From NCBI GenBank assembly GCA_015060865.1, contig SUXS01000019.1:1-52396 (forward strand): a DNA stretch of 52,396 bases, written 5' to 3'. This document shows, piece after piece, positions 25,097-33,224 of this stretch. Position 1 is the stretch's first letter. Each line of letters starts with the position of its first letter. A model generated the notes under the pieces. That model ran no database searches. It was given only the letters and a program-made list of their open reading frames with translations, and had not been told where the DNA came from. The position numbers and the translations under genes were made by a program. The DNA is from Bacteroidales bacterium (GTDB taxonomy: Bacteria > Bacteroidota > Bacteroidia > Bacteroidales > Bacteroidaceae).

Positions 25097-25968
25097 TAAA
25101 TACAACGCTGTCGTCACTTATGTACATAAAAGATTATCCCCACGCAAAAATAGTAGAGGAAGTTAGAGTCTTGAACTGCCTTGCCATGGATTTCAACCCA
25201 ATTGGAAGGAAAAAGAGATTGAACGATAAGTTTGTGGGAACTTACCACGCAATGACAGAAAAAGGCCCGTCACAAAAATTTCATCTCAATCTCAAAGAAG
25301 AACTGATTGTGCAATCTCCCGAGGAGGAGAAGAATGGTTCATGGTGGATAGAACAGAAGTCTCCCGAGACGAAAAAAGAAGAGAAAGAAAAACCTATCTT
25401 GGGAATTTCTTTTAAGTTAGGTAAGACCACCCAGAGATATTTATGTGCTTTTTACCACGAGGATGGCGTGATGATACTCATTCCATCGAAGAGTTCGATC
25501 TACTCACTTAGCAGGGAAGATTACGACTTTAGTACTTGCTTGTTTCTCGTGAAAGAGAGTGCGCGTACAGGACAATTACGTTGCAAAACCATTGAGGAGG
25601 TGTATGCGTTTGTAAAGGCTTCTATCATACGCAAGATGGAGGATGAGGAGATAAGTAAGATTGCGGTGACGAAAACTGATAAAGCAATATTTTATCTTTT
25701 GTTAGGCTTGACATACTTATTTACGTTCTTTATAGCCATCTGGAGTGTTTGGTTCTATAAACTGCATATGGAAATACCTTTCTTGGGATTGACGGAGCCA
25801 CTTCCTCTGTGGTGGTTCATGGTATGGTTTATTGCTACCCCATTAGCATTTTTTAGTCTTGTTAGATGGAACCATAATAACAAAAGAAAAAGGATTGCCG
25901 AGTTCAGACAGACGCATAGCCAGAGTGAGATTCCCGATGTGTCAGGACGTTGGAAAGGTGGCGATTAA
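25093..25968 (+). CDS. Hypothetical membrane protein
   Basis: 291 residues. It begins inside the stop codon of the previous gene (ATGA, 25093-25096). The N-terminal ~195 residues are soluble and charged, with no recognised motif (a KKRLNDKF segment and a run of K/E near 96-107). Two membrane helices lie at about 200-222 and 238-258 with a Trp-rich loop (PLPLWWFMVWF), and the tail is basic. It is probably co-transcribed with the DUF2059-like gene, and the coupling suggests the two products act together. An internal start at Met10 is possible. Confidence 0.65.
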   Translation: MINTTLSSLMYIKDYPHAKIVEEVRVLNCLAMDFNPIGRKKRLNDKFVGTYHAMTEKGPSQKFHLNLKEELIVQSPEEEKNGSWWIEQKSPETKKEEKEKPILGISFKLGKTTQRYLCAFYHEDGVMILIPSKSSIYSLSREDYDFSTCLFLVKESARTGQLRCKTIEEVYAFVKASIIRKMEDEEISKIAVTKTDKAIFYLLLGLTYLFTFFIAIWSVWFYKLHMEIPFLGLTEPLPLWWFMVWFIATPLAFFSLVRWNHNNKRKRIAEFRQTHSQSEIPDVSGRWKGGD

Positions 25969-26114
25969 TACCCCGACATGTCACACAAATGGTCTGCCAT
26001 TTATAATACATGGAGTGGCGAATGGGATAGAATCTGAAAGAACCATGTCTTTTACCTTTTTTAGCGTAGGTGTCGGTAATCGTGTGTAATGCATTGAGTA
26101 TGTGTGATTTGTCG

Positions 26115-26142
26115 ACCGATACCCCTGCTGCGGGGTATCGGT
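26115..26142. repeat. Perfect 11-bp palindrome
   Basis: ACCGATACCCC (26115-26125) and GGGGTATCGGT (26132-26142) enclose TGCTGC. No T-run follows on either strand. Confidence 0.7.
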
Positions 26143-26276
26143 GGAGTACGAGGTGTAGCATAATGTCAGCATTTGGCCTGTTTTGGTAGCAAAACGTCAG
26201 ATTTCGGGAGGCCGAAAAAGGCGGTTTTTGAATTGCATGCATGCATTTTTCAAATTGGACAAAGAGATTTTTTCTA

Positions 26277-26312
26277 TTGCAAGGCTCTGACATTTTGATC
26301 AGAGCCTTGCAA
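26277..26312. repeat. Perfect 14-bp palindrome
   Basis: TTGCAAGGCTCTGA (26277-26290) and TCAGAGCCTTGCAA (26299-26312) enclose CATTTTGA. The T-rich run lies before it on the plus strand, so neither strand gives a normal terminator. Confidence 0.7.
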
Positions 26313-26415
26313 TAACTCCTTTGGGAAGATACCCCACATTAGGGGTGTCGGTCGGCAATGTTCAGTCTATTAGGAGGTTATGAATGATTACCGATACCTG
26401 GACCTAAAAAGGGGA

Positions 26416-26580
26416 ACTTACTGGTTCTTCGTAATTTTAGGGGCAAGTTATAGCCATCATCCCTCTAAAATCTGCATACCATGTCATTCTGAAACGAAGT
26501 TCTCCGCCCGTAGGGGCCAAAGGCAATGGCATGACTATATGGCGTAATTCTTGCCCCTAAATTTGCGGTGAACCACTTAC
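26416..26580. mobile_element. MITE-like element with 6-base target duplication
   Basis: A 153-base element (26422-26574) begins TGGTTC and ends GAACCA. It is flanked on both sides by ACTTAC (26416-26421 and 26575-26580), as a target duplication would be. Beyond the terminal six bases the inverted similarity continues for about 38 bases, including a perfect TTTAGGGGCAAG / CTTGCCCCTAAA. There is no coding capacity. The parent transposon is not identified. Confidence 0.6.
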
Positions 26581-26619
26581 CAATATCAGCCATTCGAGGT
26601 GGTGCTATGGGGGTGTTGG

Positions 26620-28977
26620 CTACTCGTACCACTCCGTCAGTTCGGCTTTGGGGTAGTAGTGATGCAGTATCTCTTCGTAGCTATAGCCTTGGGCGCCCAT
26701 CACGGCGGCACCTATCTGGCATAACCCCACGCCATGTCCCCAACCACGGCCATGGAGGATGAAGGAGGCCTCCCCAACCTCTCCCGAGGAGGGGCTTTCA
26801 GGCATCGCGATACTGTTTTCAGTGGTCTCTGTAGCTCCCTCTCCTTGGGAGAGGGTTGGGGTGAGGCTTCTTTTCTCCACCTCGAAGGCGCTGCTGTAGA
26901 GGTGGCTCTCTGAGAGTGTGCGTCGTATCTCCAGCTCCTTGCCGATGATGCGCGTGGCCTTGCTTCCTACGATTTGTAGGCGCACGATGCGTCCCGAGGG
27001 CCCACGCTCTATGGGGATGAGGTCAATGATGTCGCCATAGTCGAACTCGCCTCGGCGGCGTACCAATTCGCTCAGCTCGGCTTGCGTATACTCTACCGTC
27101 CAACGGTAGAAGTCGGTAGACTGGTCATAGTGGTTGAGCACCTCCGAGAGCACCTTCTCGTCGTGCGTGTTGCAGAAGGGGTCGTCCACCACGCTGAGAT
27201 AGGGGTGGGGCGTATCGTCCCAGCAACTCTCATACAATTCGCTCTTGCCACCGCAGCACTTGCTGAACCGCGCGTCGCAAACCTCGCCCTCATAGCTAAG
27301 CACGATACCACGTGTGGCTCGTATGGCTTCAATCACCTGTGGCGTCATCTTGCGGCTCACTCCCTGATAGCGCTGGCAATGGTCGTCGGCACATACGTCA
27401 AAGTGGGTGTGGGCTTCGCGGTCGTACCAGCGGATAGCCTCCCCCCTGTCCCTCCTTGAGAAGGGCAGGGGGGAGGTCCCTGCCCCTATCTGTGCCAGCA
27501 GCCAACTGCGTGAGATGATGGCATGTGCCTTGAGCAGCTCTACGGATGAGGTGCCGCTCATCTCTGAGGCGATGACGCTGGCGAGATAGTCTTCGATGGC
27601 AATGCGGTTGATGGCATGCAGCTCGCCATCGATGATGCGCAGGATGAGCGAGCCTTGGAAGGTTTGTGTCTCCTGTTGCTGCCAGTGGAATTCCTTGCCG
27701 ATGGTGACGTTGTGGAGACTGAAGATAGGGAAGGCCCCCTTCATTGGCTCGCAAGCGAGACTCCTCTGGGAAGATAAATCTTCCTTCGTCGCAACCGATG
27801 CTATCATACCGCATCGTCCCCCCGAGGGGGAGCTCTCTACCGTCGCGGTCAACATAAGCGATGAATCCTCGACAAAGTATTCTGTATTCTTACCTTTTAT
27901 CACAATGCAGGTCTCCCCATTATTACCATTCTCTTTTATTGAGGCATAGTATGTGTCTGGTTGCAGAGTAAGTTGTTTGTTCTTATCGGTATCGAGGATA
28001 TCTGTTCCGCGATGGTAGATAGCTCCCCCTTGGGGGGAGTTGAGGGGGCCTCTATGTAATGTAAACTTTATCTCCTGTCCCTGCATGATACCTACATCGA
28101 TGGTGGGTTCGGTGCGTACGCCTACCTCGCACAATATCTCCATGGCCTTGGTAGCGGTGAGACGCTCGTAATCTTCGGCGCGGGGAGTGACGATGAGTCC
28201 GCACATGTCCAGTGCGCCCGGACTGATGAGATAGCGCTCCTCTCCCTCTGCCGTGTAGCAGCGTGGGCGGTGTGCGTGGCGCGGAATCACGATAAGGCAT
28301 ACCTGCTCTCCCTTGCGGTAGGCCACCACGTTGATGCGCGGCTCATATTCCCCTTCGGGCACGGGCAGCATGGCATACAGACGGTCGAAGGTGCTGCTCT
28401 CCTCGGCATCGCGTATCAGATAGGCCATGTAGCCGAATGGCGCTATGGCCTGGCATGGTTCGCTCTGCGGTATGCCTTTGGCATACTCCACCAGCGGTAT
28501 GCCCTTGCCGATGCCCGTCTGTAGGTGCAGGTGGTCGGGCGCCGATGCACCGCATTTGGGGCCGTTGTAGAATACAATATACTCTTCGGGCAGTGCCTTG
28601 GTGGCCTGTATCAGTGCGTCGTATGCCTCGGCGATGCACTGTGGACGGTGGGAGGTAGATGCTATCGTGAGGTGACCTTGCAGGATGGGGTAGGGGTTTA
28701 CCAGCCACTCCATCTCTTCGTTGAGGACCATGCTCCGCTGCTCGGAAGGGCGGTTGGCACTGCATAGGAAGCAGGGACGTGCGGCGATGCTTGCCTTGTC
28801 AATACTGGCTCCGGTAGATACCATGCGTGCCGGGTTGCACTGCACGCGCAGTGCTGTAGGGAGCTTGGCCGAGGTCAGTTCACGGCTCCATACACGGGTC
28901 AGCGCCTCATGATTGTCTCGGGCGGTAGCCCATTCGCGCAGTTGCGCTTCGATGAATGATTCTATCTTGTCTGTCAT
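26620..28977 (-). CDS. DUF4922 (HIT-like) and SpoIID fusion protein
   Basis: 785 residues. The N-terminal ~280 residues carry NPYPILQGHLTIA and the histidine motif DHLHLQTG (His149, His151) of the HIT/GalT nucleotidyl-transferase superfamily (DUF4922). From about 425 a SpoIID/LytB domain follows, with INRIAIEDYLASVIASEMSG, LLKAHAIISRSW, TRGIVLSYEGEVCDARFSKCCGG and, at the end, GRGWGHGVGLCQIGAAVMGAQG, the peptidoglycan-lytic signature region. No signal peptide is seen, which is odd for a peptidoglycan enzyme but goes with the fused cytoplasmic-type domain. The coding sequence is interrupted in frame by several palindromic repeats (residues about 309-319, 380-416, 500-513 and 701-734), giving stretches such as RSLTPTLSQGEG that are foreign to the family. 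All keep the frame. Confidence 0.88.
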   Translation of the reverse strand: MTDKIESFIEAQLREWATARDNHEALTRVWSRELTSAKLPTALRVQCNPARMVSTGASIDKASIAARPCFLCSANRPSEQRSMVLNEEMEWLVNPYPILQGHLTIASTSHRPQCIAEAYDALIQATKALPEEYIVFYNGPKCGASAPDHLHLQTGIGKGIPLVEYAKGIPQSEPCQAIAPFGYMAYLIRDAEESSTFDRLYAMLPVPEGEYEPRINVVAYRKGEQVCLIVIPRHAHRPRCYTAEGEERYLISPGALDMCGLIVTPRAEDYERLTATKAMEILCEVGVRTEPTIDVGIMQGQEIKFTLHRGPLNSPQGGAIYHRGTDILDTDKNKQLTLQPDTYYASIKENGNNGETCIVIKGKNTEYFVEDSSLMLTATVESSPSGGRCGMIASVATKEDLSSQRSLACEPMKGAFPIFSLHNVTIGKEFHWQQQETQTFQGSLILRIIDGELHAINRIAIEDYLASVIASEMSGTSSVELLKAHAIISRSWLLAQIGAGTSPLPFSRRDRGEAIRWYDREAHTHFDVCADDHCQRYQGVSRKMTPQVIEAIRATRGIVLSYEGEVCDARFSKCCGGKSELYESCWDDTPHPYLSVVDDPFCNTHDEKVLSEVLNHYDQSTDFYRWTVEYTQAELSELVRRRGEFDYGDIIDLIPIERGPSGRIVRLQIVGSKATRIIGKELEIRRTLSESHLYSSAFEVEKRSLTPTLSQGEGATETTENSIAMPESPSSGEVGEASFILHGRGWGHGVGLCQIGAAVMGAQGYSYEEILHHYYPKAELTEWYE
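26770..26872. repeat. In-frame palindromic repeats, site A
   Basis: CCTCCCCAACCTCTCCCGAG near 26770 is followed by CCCTCTCCTTGGGAGAGGG (about 26842-26860) and TTGGGGTGAGGC. These are the kind of palindromes usually found between genes; here they encode RSLTPTLSQGEGA and ESPSSGEVGEA. Confidence 0.7.
27440..27478. repeat. In-frame palindromic repeat, site B
   Basis: CCCCCTGTCCCT pairs imperfectly with AAGGGCAGGGGG around CCTTGAG. It encodes SPLPFSRRDRGEA in the SpoIID region. Confidence 0.65.
27745..27831. repeat. Row of four palindromes in coding sequence, site C
   Basis: In order along the plus strand: CTCGC-AA-GCGAG (27748-27759), GAAGAT-AA-ATCTTC (27770-27783), GATGC with GCATC (27797-27815) and CCCCC-CGA-GGGGG (27818-27830). 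Together they encode SSPSGGRCGMIASVATKEDL and RSLACEPM of the SpoIID-type protein. Confidence 0.7.
28022..28051. repeat. In-frame palindromic repeat, site D
   Basis: CTCCCCCTTGGGGGGAG followed by TTGAGGGGGCC. It encodes GPLNSPQGGA. Confidence 0.65.
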
Positions 28978-29182
28978 ACGGTGCTATGCTTGTCCACTAC
29001 AAAAGTAGGTAAAAATAGTCATCTCTCAAAACCTGATGATGGTACTCTTTGGTATATAAGGTAAGATTTTGTTGGGTAACTGGGACATTGGCAGCTTTGG
29101 GTGTTCCCTATTTCAGATAGTTTGCTGGCTGCTTGTCGGCAAAAATCCCTTTGAAAAGTTTGGAGGGGCATGGTTTATATTG

Positions 29183-29191
29183 TAAATTTGC
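29183..29191 (+). promoter_or_regulatory. Promoter -7 box for the aminopeptidase
   Basis: TAAATTTGC, 36 bases before the ATG at 29227; it excludes the in-frame ATG at 29170 as the start. Confidence 0.6.
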
Positions 29192-29226
29192 TGTACAATC
29201 AAGAATTTAACCAAATAAGTACGATA

Positions 29227-30528
29227 ATGGACAACAACATTGCAACCCAACTGATGGCCCTGCTCGATGCATCGCCCGTCAACTTCCTTGCCGCAGGCTA
29301 TGTCGAGGAGCAGCTCCGTGCTGCCGGTTTCACTCACCTCGATGCCGGCAAGCCCTTCCCCATGCTGGTTCCCGGCAAGGGCTATTTCGTGACTAAGAAC
29401 AACTCCGCCGTGTTTGCCTTTCGTATGGGTACCGCCCATCCCGCCGAGGCAGGCTTCAAGCTCATCTGCGCCCATAGCGACTCGCCCTGCTTCCGTGTGA
29501 AGCCTGCTGCCGAGATGTACACCGAGGGTGGCGTGGTGAAGCTCAATACCGAGGTCTACGGTGGCCCCATCCTCTATACATGGTTCGACCGTCCCCTCTC
29601 GCTCGCCGGCCGTGTGCTCCTGCGCACCGCCAACCCCTTGAAGCCCGAGGTGCGCCGTCTCAAGATCGAGCGTCCCCTGCTCATCATACCCCATCTGGCC
29701 ATCCACTTCAACCGTCAGGTCAACGAGGGCAATAAGCTCAGCAAGCAGGTCGACATGCTCCCCGTCATCGGCATCATCAATGACAAACTTGAGGCCGACA
29801 ACCTCTTGCTCAAGGTCATCGCCGAGGAACTAGGCGTATCCATGGTCGATATCCTCGACTTCGACCTCTCGCTCTACGATACCCACAAGGCCGAACTCGT
29901 AGGCCTCAATGGCGAGTTCATCTCCTGTGGCCGACTCGACGACCTGGCCATGGTACACGCAGGCCTCTATGCCCTGCTCCATAGCGAAGCCACCCCGATG
30001 ACCCAGGTGCTCGGCGTGTTCGACAACGAGGAGACCGGTAGCGGCACCAAGCAGGGAGCCGCCTCACCCGTGCTGCGCAACCTCCTCGAGCGTGTAGTCA
30101 CCAACGACGGATGTGGTGCCGACGGTCTCTACCGTGCCCTCGAGCACTCCTTCATGATTTCGGCCGATATGGCCCACTCCCTGCACCCCAACTACCCCGG
30201 CAAGCACGACCCCACCAACCATCCCGTCATGGGAGGCGGTCCCGTCATCAAGATCAATGCCAACCAGAAGTACGTCACCGACGCAGAGTCGGCCGCCGTC
30301 TTTGCTGAGATATGCCGCTTGGCTGAGGTTCCCTGCCAATACTTCGTCAACCACTCCGACATGGCCGGCGGCTCCACGCTGGGCAATATCCTCACCTCGC
30401 AACTCCCCATGCGAGGTGTCGACATGGGCAACCCCATGTGGGGCATGCACTCCGTGCGCGAGACCGCTTCCGTAGCCGATCAGGAGTACGTGTGCAAGGC
30501 CTTCACCACCTTCTTCAACTTGAAGTAA
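29227..30528 (+). CDS. M18-family aminopeptidase
   Basis: 433 residues. Metallo-aminopeptidase of family M18 (aspartyl-aminopeptidase type) that removes N-terminal, often acidic, residues from peptides in the cytoplasm. Metal and catalytic motifs are visible: ICAHSDSPCFRVKP, SCGRLDDLAMV, FDNEETGSGTKQGA, ADMAHSLHPNYPGKHDP and the C-terminal NPMWGMHSVRETA. Length is normal. Codons end in C far more often than in most neighbours, as also in the amidase gene at 30747, which may reflect high expression rather than transfer. Confidence 0.95.
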   Translation: MDNNIATQLMALLDASPVNFLAAGYVEEQLRAAGFTHLDAGKPFPMLVPGKGYFVTKNNSAVFAFRMGTAHPAEAGFKLICAHSDSPCFRVKPAAEMYTEGGVVKLNTEVYGGPILYTWFDRPLSLAGRVLLRTANPLKPEVRRLKIERPLLIIPHLAIHFNRQVNEGNKLSKQVDMLPVIGIINDKLEADNLLLKVIAEELGVSMVDILDFDLSLYDTHKAELVGLNGEFISCGRLDDLAMVHAGLYALLHSEATPMTQVLGVFDNEETGSGTKQGAASPVLRNLLERVVTNDGCGADGLYRALEHSFMISADMAHSLHPNYPGKHDPTNHPVMGGGPVIKINANQKYVTDAESAAVFAEICRLAEVPCQYFVNHSDMAGGSTLGNILTSQLPMRGVDMGNPMWGMHSVRETASVADQEYVCKAFTTFFNLK

Positions 30529-30536
30529 CAAAAAAA

Positions 30537-30571
30537 ATAGAGACGCCAGTGATGAACATTGGCGTCTCTAT
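30537..30571 (-). terminator. Terminator between the aminopeptidase and tRNA-Ser
   Basis: ATAGAGACGCCA and TGGCGTCTCTAT form a perfect 12-bp stem. On the minus strand CTATTTTTTTTG follows, so it terminates the tRNA transcript; on the plus strand it closes the aminopeptidase gene without a T-run. Confidence 0.8.
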
Positions 30572-30589
30572 ACCTATTATATAGGAGTG

Positions 30590-30676
30590 CGGAAAGACAG
30601 GGATTCGAACCCTGGGAACAGTTGCCCGTTCACCGCATTTCGAGTGCGGCCCGATCGACCACTCCGGCATCTTTCC
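30590..30676 (-). tRNA. tRNA-Ser (anticodon CGA)
   Basis: Read on the minus strand, the acceptor GGAAAGA pairs with TCTTTCC. The anticodon stem CCGCA/TGCGG encloses CTCGAAA, giving anticodon CGA. A long variable arm (GAACGGGCAACTGTTC) marks a class II tRNA, and the T-arm is AGGGTTCGAATCCCT. CCA is not encoded in full. Confidence 0.96.
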
Positions 30677-30679
30677 GCT

Positions 30680-30688
30680 GCGAAGGTA
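30680..30688 (-). promoter_or_regulatory. Promoter -7 box for tRNA-Ser
   Basis: The reverse complement reads TACCTTCGC, one base off the TACCTTTGC seen for tRNA-Arg, directly upstream of the tRNA. Confidence 0.4.
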
Positions 30689-30746
30689 CAACTTTTTTTC
30701 AACATAGTATCGCTGATGCGAGATTTTTTTTTCATAAAACTGAACA

Positions 30747-31523
30747 ATGAAGATTGCCCTTATCCAAATGAGCCTCGCCTGGTGCGACACCCAAGCCAAT
30801 CTCAACCATGCTGAGGAGCTCATGCGCCGTCAGCCAGGAGCCGACGTCTATGTATTACCCGAAATGTTTACCACTGGCTTCTGCATGGAGCCTCACCGCA
30901 TAGCCGAGCCCACCGAGGGCCCCACGCTCGTCTGGATGCGCCGCATGGCACGCGAGATGGATGCCGCCATCACTGGTAGCGTGGCCGCTGTCGCTCCCGA
31001 CGGAGGGTATAAGAACCGCATGTATTTTGTCGAGCCCGACGGGCGCGTCACCCACTACGACAAGCGCCACCTCTTCAGCTATTCCGGCGAGGATAAGCAT
31101 TACGAGGCAGGCACCGACCGCGTCATCGTGCCCTTCCGTGGCGTGCGTTTCTTTCTCCAGGTGTGCTACGACCTGCGCTTCCCTGTTTTCGGGCGCAACC
31201 TCGACGATTACGACGTTGCCATCTACGTGGCCAACTGGCCCAACAAGCGCCGCATGGCCTGGGACATCCTCTTGCGAGCCCGCGCCATCGAGAACCAAGC
31301 CGTGGTCATCGGTGTCAACCGCGTGGGTGGCGACCCCCTGTGCGAGTACGATGGCGGCACGGCTGCCATCGACTTCTTCGGCAATGTAGCCGGTGTGTGC
31401 ACCGACGGTGCCGAGCAGGTCATCACCTATGAGGTGAAGATGGACGAGCTTCGCCATTATCGCGATAAGTTCCCCTCCCTGGCCGACTCCGACGACTTCC
31501 GCATGGTGGAAGAGGGGGAATGA
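30747..31523 (+). CDS. Omega-amidase / carbon-nitrogen hydrolase (YafV/Nit2 type)
   Basis: 258 residues. Nitrilase-superfamily amidase; the YafV/Nit2 group hydrolyses 2-oxoglutaramate and similar omega-amides in metabolite repair or methionine salvage. The catalytic triad is in place: Glu39 in VLPEMF, Lys106 in YDKRHLF and Cys140 in QVCYDLRFP. WPNKRRMAWDILLRARAIENQ and VNRVGGDP are typical of this branch. Length is normal. It is the first gene rightward of tRNA-Ser. Confidence 0.93.
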   Translation: MKIALIQMSLAWCDTQANLNHAEELMRRQPGADVYVLPEMFTTGFCMEPHRIAEPTEGPTLVWMRRMAREMDAAITGSVAAVAPDGGYKNRMYFVEPDGRVTHYDKRHLFSYSGEDKHYEAGTDRVIVPFRGVRFFLQVCYDLRFPVFGRNLDDYDVAIYVANWPNKRRMAWDILLRARAIENQAVVIGVNRVGGDPLCEYDGGTAAIDFFGNVAGVCTDGAEQVITYEVKMDELRHYRDKFPSLADSDDFRMVEEGE

Positions 31524-31582
31524 ACCTGAGGAGGACAAGGAAAATAAAGGAGAAGGCAATTGTATATGCCGGAGATTCGTAG

Positions 31583-31591
31583 TACCTTTGC
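31583..31591 (+). promoter_or_regulatory. Promoter -7 box for the cyclophilin gene
   Basis: TACCTTTGC, 39 bases before the ATG at 31630; it excludes the in-frame ATG at 31588. Confidence 0.6.
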
Positions 31592-31629
31592 AAAGCATAG
31601 AAAGAAACAACAGATATAACTCATATTGT

Positions 31630-32502
31630 ATGAAGAGTGCGACTCTTTTCCGTAATACTGTAGCCATAATAGGGTGTTTGCTTGCTGTATGGGTAGGCTT
31701 TGCTGTGGCGCAGTCGGCCGACAATAAAACTAAAAGCAATAACGTAATGGGAACAACAACTCCACAGGTACGCATCAGTACCAACTTTGGCGACATCGTG
31801 GTGCGCCTTTATGATGAGACTCCCGAGCATCGTGACAACTTCATCAAGCTGGCTCGTGAGGGGTACTATGACAGCACGCTCTTTCATCGCGTGATAAAGG
31901 ATTTTATGATTCAGGGAGGTGACCCTGACTCGAAGGGAGCACCAGCCGGCAAGCAACTCGGCACGGGAGGACCTGAATATACTCTGCCAGCAGAGTTTGT
32001 GTATCCGAAATATTTCCATAAGCGAGGAGTGCTCAGCGCAGCCCGCCAGGCTGACCAAGTGAACCCTGAGCGCCGCTCGTCGGGGTCGCAGTTCTATATC
32101 GTATGGGGAAAGAAATATACCGAGTATGAACTGAAACAGCTTGCCTCACAGCTCGACGGGCAGCGGGGACAGCAGGTCTTCAATGGACTGGCTGCACAGC
32201 ACCGCGACAGCATACAGGCCATGTATCAGCGTGGCGACCAGAAAGGACTCATGGAACTGCAAAACCGCTTGGCTGCTGAGACAGACAAGATATTGGCTTC
32301 AACCCCCGGATTTACCTTTACCCCCGAACAAGTGGAGGCCTACTCAACCATAGGAGGTACGCCCTTTCTAGATAACCAGTATACCGTGTTTGGCGAAGTA
32401 GTGAGCGGACTCGACGTGGTGGAGAAAATACAGAAAGTGGCTACAGGAAAGGCTGACAGACCCAAAGAGGATGTGGTGATGACCATGACCGTAGTGGAAT
32501 AA
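31630..32502 (+). CDS. Cyclophilin-type peptidyl-prolyl isomerase
   Basis: 290 residues. Exported isomerase that speeds folding around proline in the periplasm. Signal peptide ends near AVAQSA. The cyclophilin core is visible as VRLYDETPEHRDNFIKLA, FHRVIKDFMIQGGDP (active-site Arg), GSQFYIVWG and the final FGEVVSGLDVVEKIQ. An insertion of about 80 residues (YTEYELKQLASQLDGQRGQQ to FTPEQVEAY) sits between the core strands, as in other Bacteroidetes homologues. Confidence 0.93.
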   Translation: MKSATLFRNTVAIIGCLLAVWVGFAVAQSADNKTKSNNVMGTTTPQVRISTNFGDIVVRLYDETPEHRDNFIKLAREGYYDSTLFHRVIKDFMIQGGDPDSKGAPAGKQLGTGGPEYTLPAEFVYPKYFHKRGVLSAARQADQVNPERRSSGSQFYIVWGKKYTEYELKQLASQLDGQRGQQVFNGLAAQHRDSIQAMYQRGDQKGLMELQNRLAAETDKILASTPGFTFTPEQVEAYSTIGGTPFLDNQYTVFGEVVSGLDVVEKIQKVATGKADRPKEDVVMTMTVVE

Positions 32503-32564
32503 GAGGCTATCGCAGGACGGCAGAAATGGACATGGTTGGAAAACGGGAAAAGGAAGGATAAAGA

Positions 32565-33203
32565 ATGAAGGTAGAGACGTTTGTATGCAATATGCTTCAT
32601 GAGAATTGCTTTGTCGTGTATGATGAAGACTCTCGGGAAGCCGCCATTATAGATCCCGGCTTCTATGCCGACGATGAGAAAAGGAGGTTGGTGAGGTTTG
32701 TGAAGGATAAGGGTATCACCATTAAATATCTGCTGTGTACCCATCTGCATTTCGACCATATATTCGGTACCACCTTCGTGGAAGATACCTTCGGGGTGTG
32801 TATTAGTGCCAATATGGCCGATATGCCTTGGATAGAACATTTCGAGCAGTATGTAGCACGGTTTGGAATACGTGTCGCTGACGTCCCACGCCCCATAGGA
32901 CATCCGCTCCATGAAGGCGATGAGCTGCGATTGGGAACCTGTGTGCTGCAATGCCTGGCTACACCTGGACATTCGGCCGGAGGAATGTGTTTCTATGCGC
33001 CTGCTCATCATTGCCTGTTTGCCGGCGATACGCTCTTCCTACAGTCGATAGGACGTACCGACTTCTTTGATGGAGATTATGCTCAGTTGATAGCCTCAAT
33101 CCAAAAGAAACTGTTGGTGCTACCCCCTGAGACTGTCGTATACCCAGGGCATGGAGAGCCAACTACCATAGGCGACGAGATGATGTATAACCCTTTTCTT
33201 TAG
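32565..33203 (+). CDS. MBL-fold metallo-hydrolase (glyoxalase II-like)
   Basis: 212 residues. Metallo-beta-lactamase-fold hydrolase of the short glyoxalase-II-like type that probably cleaves thioesters. The metal motif THLHFDHIFG (His60, His62, Asp64, His65) is complete, with TPGHSAGGMCFY (second-site His), FAGDTLF (bridging Asp) and YPGHGEPTT (last His) in order. It starts 62 bases after the cyclophilin gene, probably the same transcript. Confidence 0.92.
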   Translation: MKVETFVCNMLHENCFVVYDEDSREAAIIDPGFYADDEKRRLVRFVKDKGITIKYLLCTHLHFDHIFGTTFVEDTFGVCISANMADMPWIEHFEQYVARFGIRVADVPRPIGHPLHEGDELRLGTCVLQCLATPGHSAGGMCFYAPAHHCLFAGDTLFLQSIGRTDFFDGDYAQLIASIQKKLLVLPPETVVYPGHGEPTTIGDEMMYNPFL

Positions 33204-33224
33204 ATTATTTAAGTGGTACAGAAT

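Larger units (their letters stand above)
25969..26619. other. Hairpin-rich intergenic region
   Basis: 650 bases without a credible gene. It holds an 11-bp perfect palindrome (26115-26142), a 14-bp perfect palindrome (26277-26312), a related GATACCCC/GGGGTGTC palindrome (26328-26348) and a MITE-like element (26416-26580). ACCGATACC appears at both 26115 and 26389. Confidence 0.65.

Noticed and set aside
29227..31523. C-ending codon bias of the aminopeptidase and amidase genes as a sign of horizontal transfer
   Set aside because: Both are typical Bacteroidales housekeeping genes and other genes here, such as ilvE and serS, lean the same way; expression-related codon choice explains it more simply.
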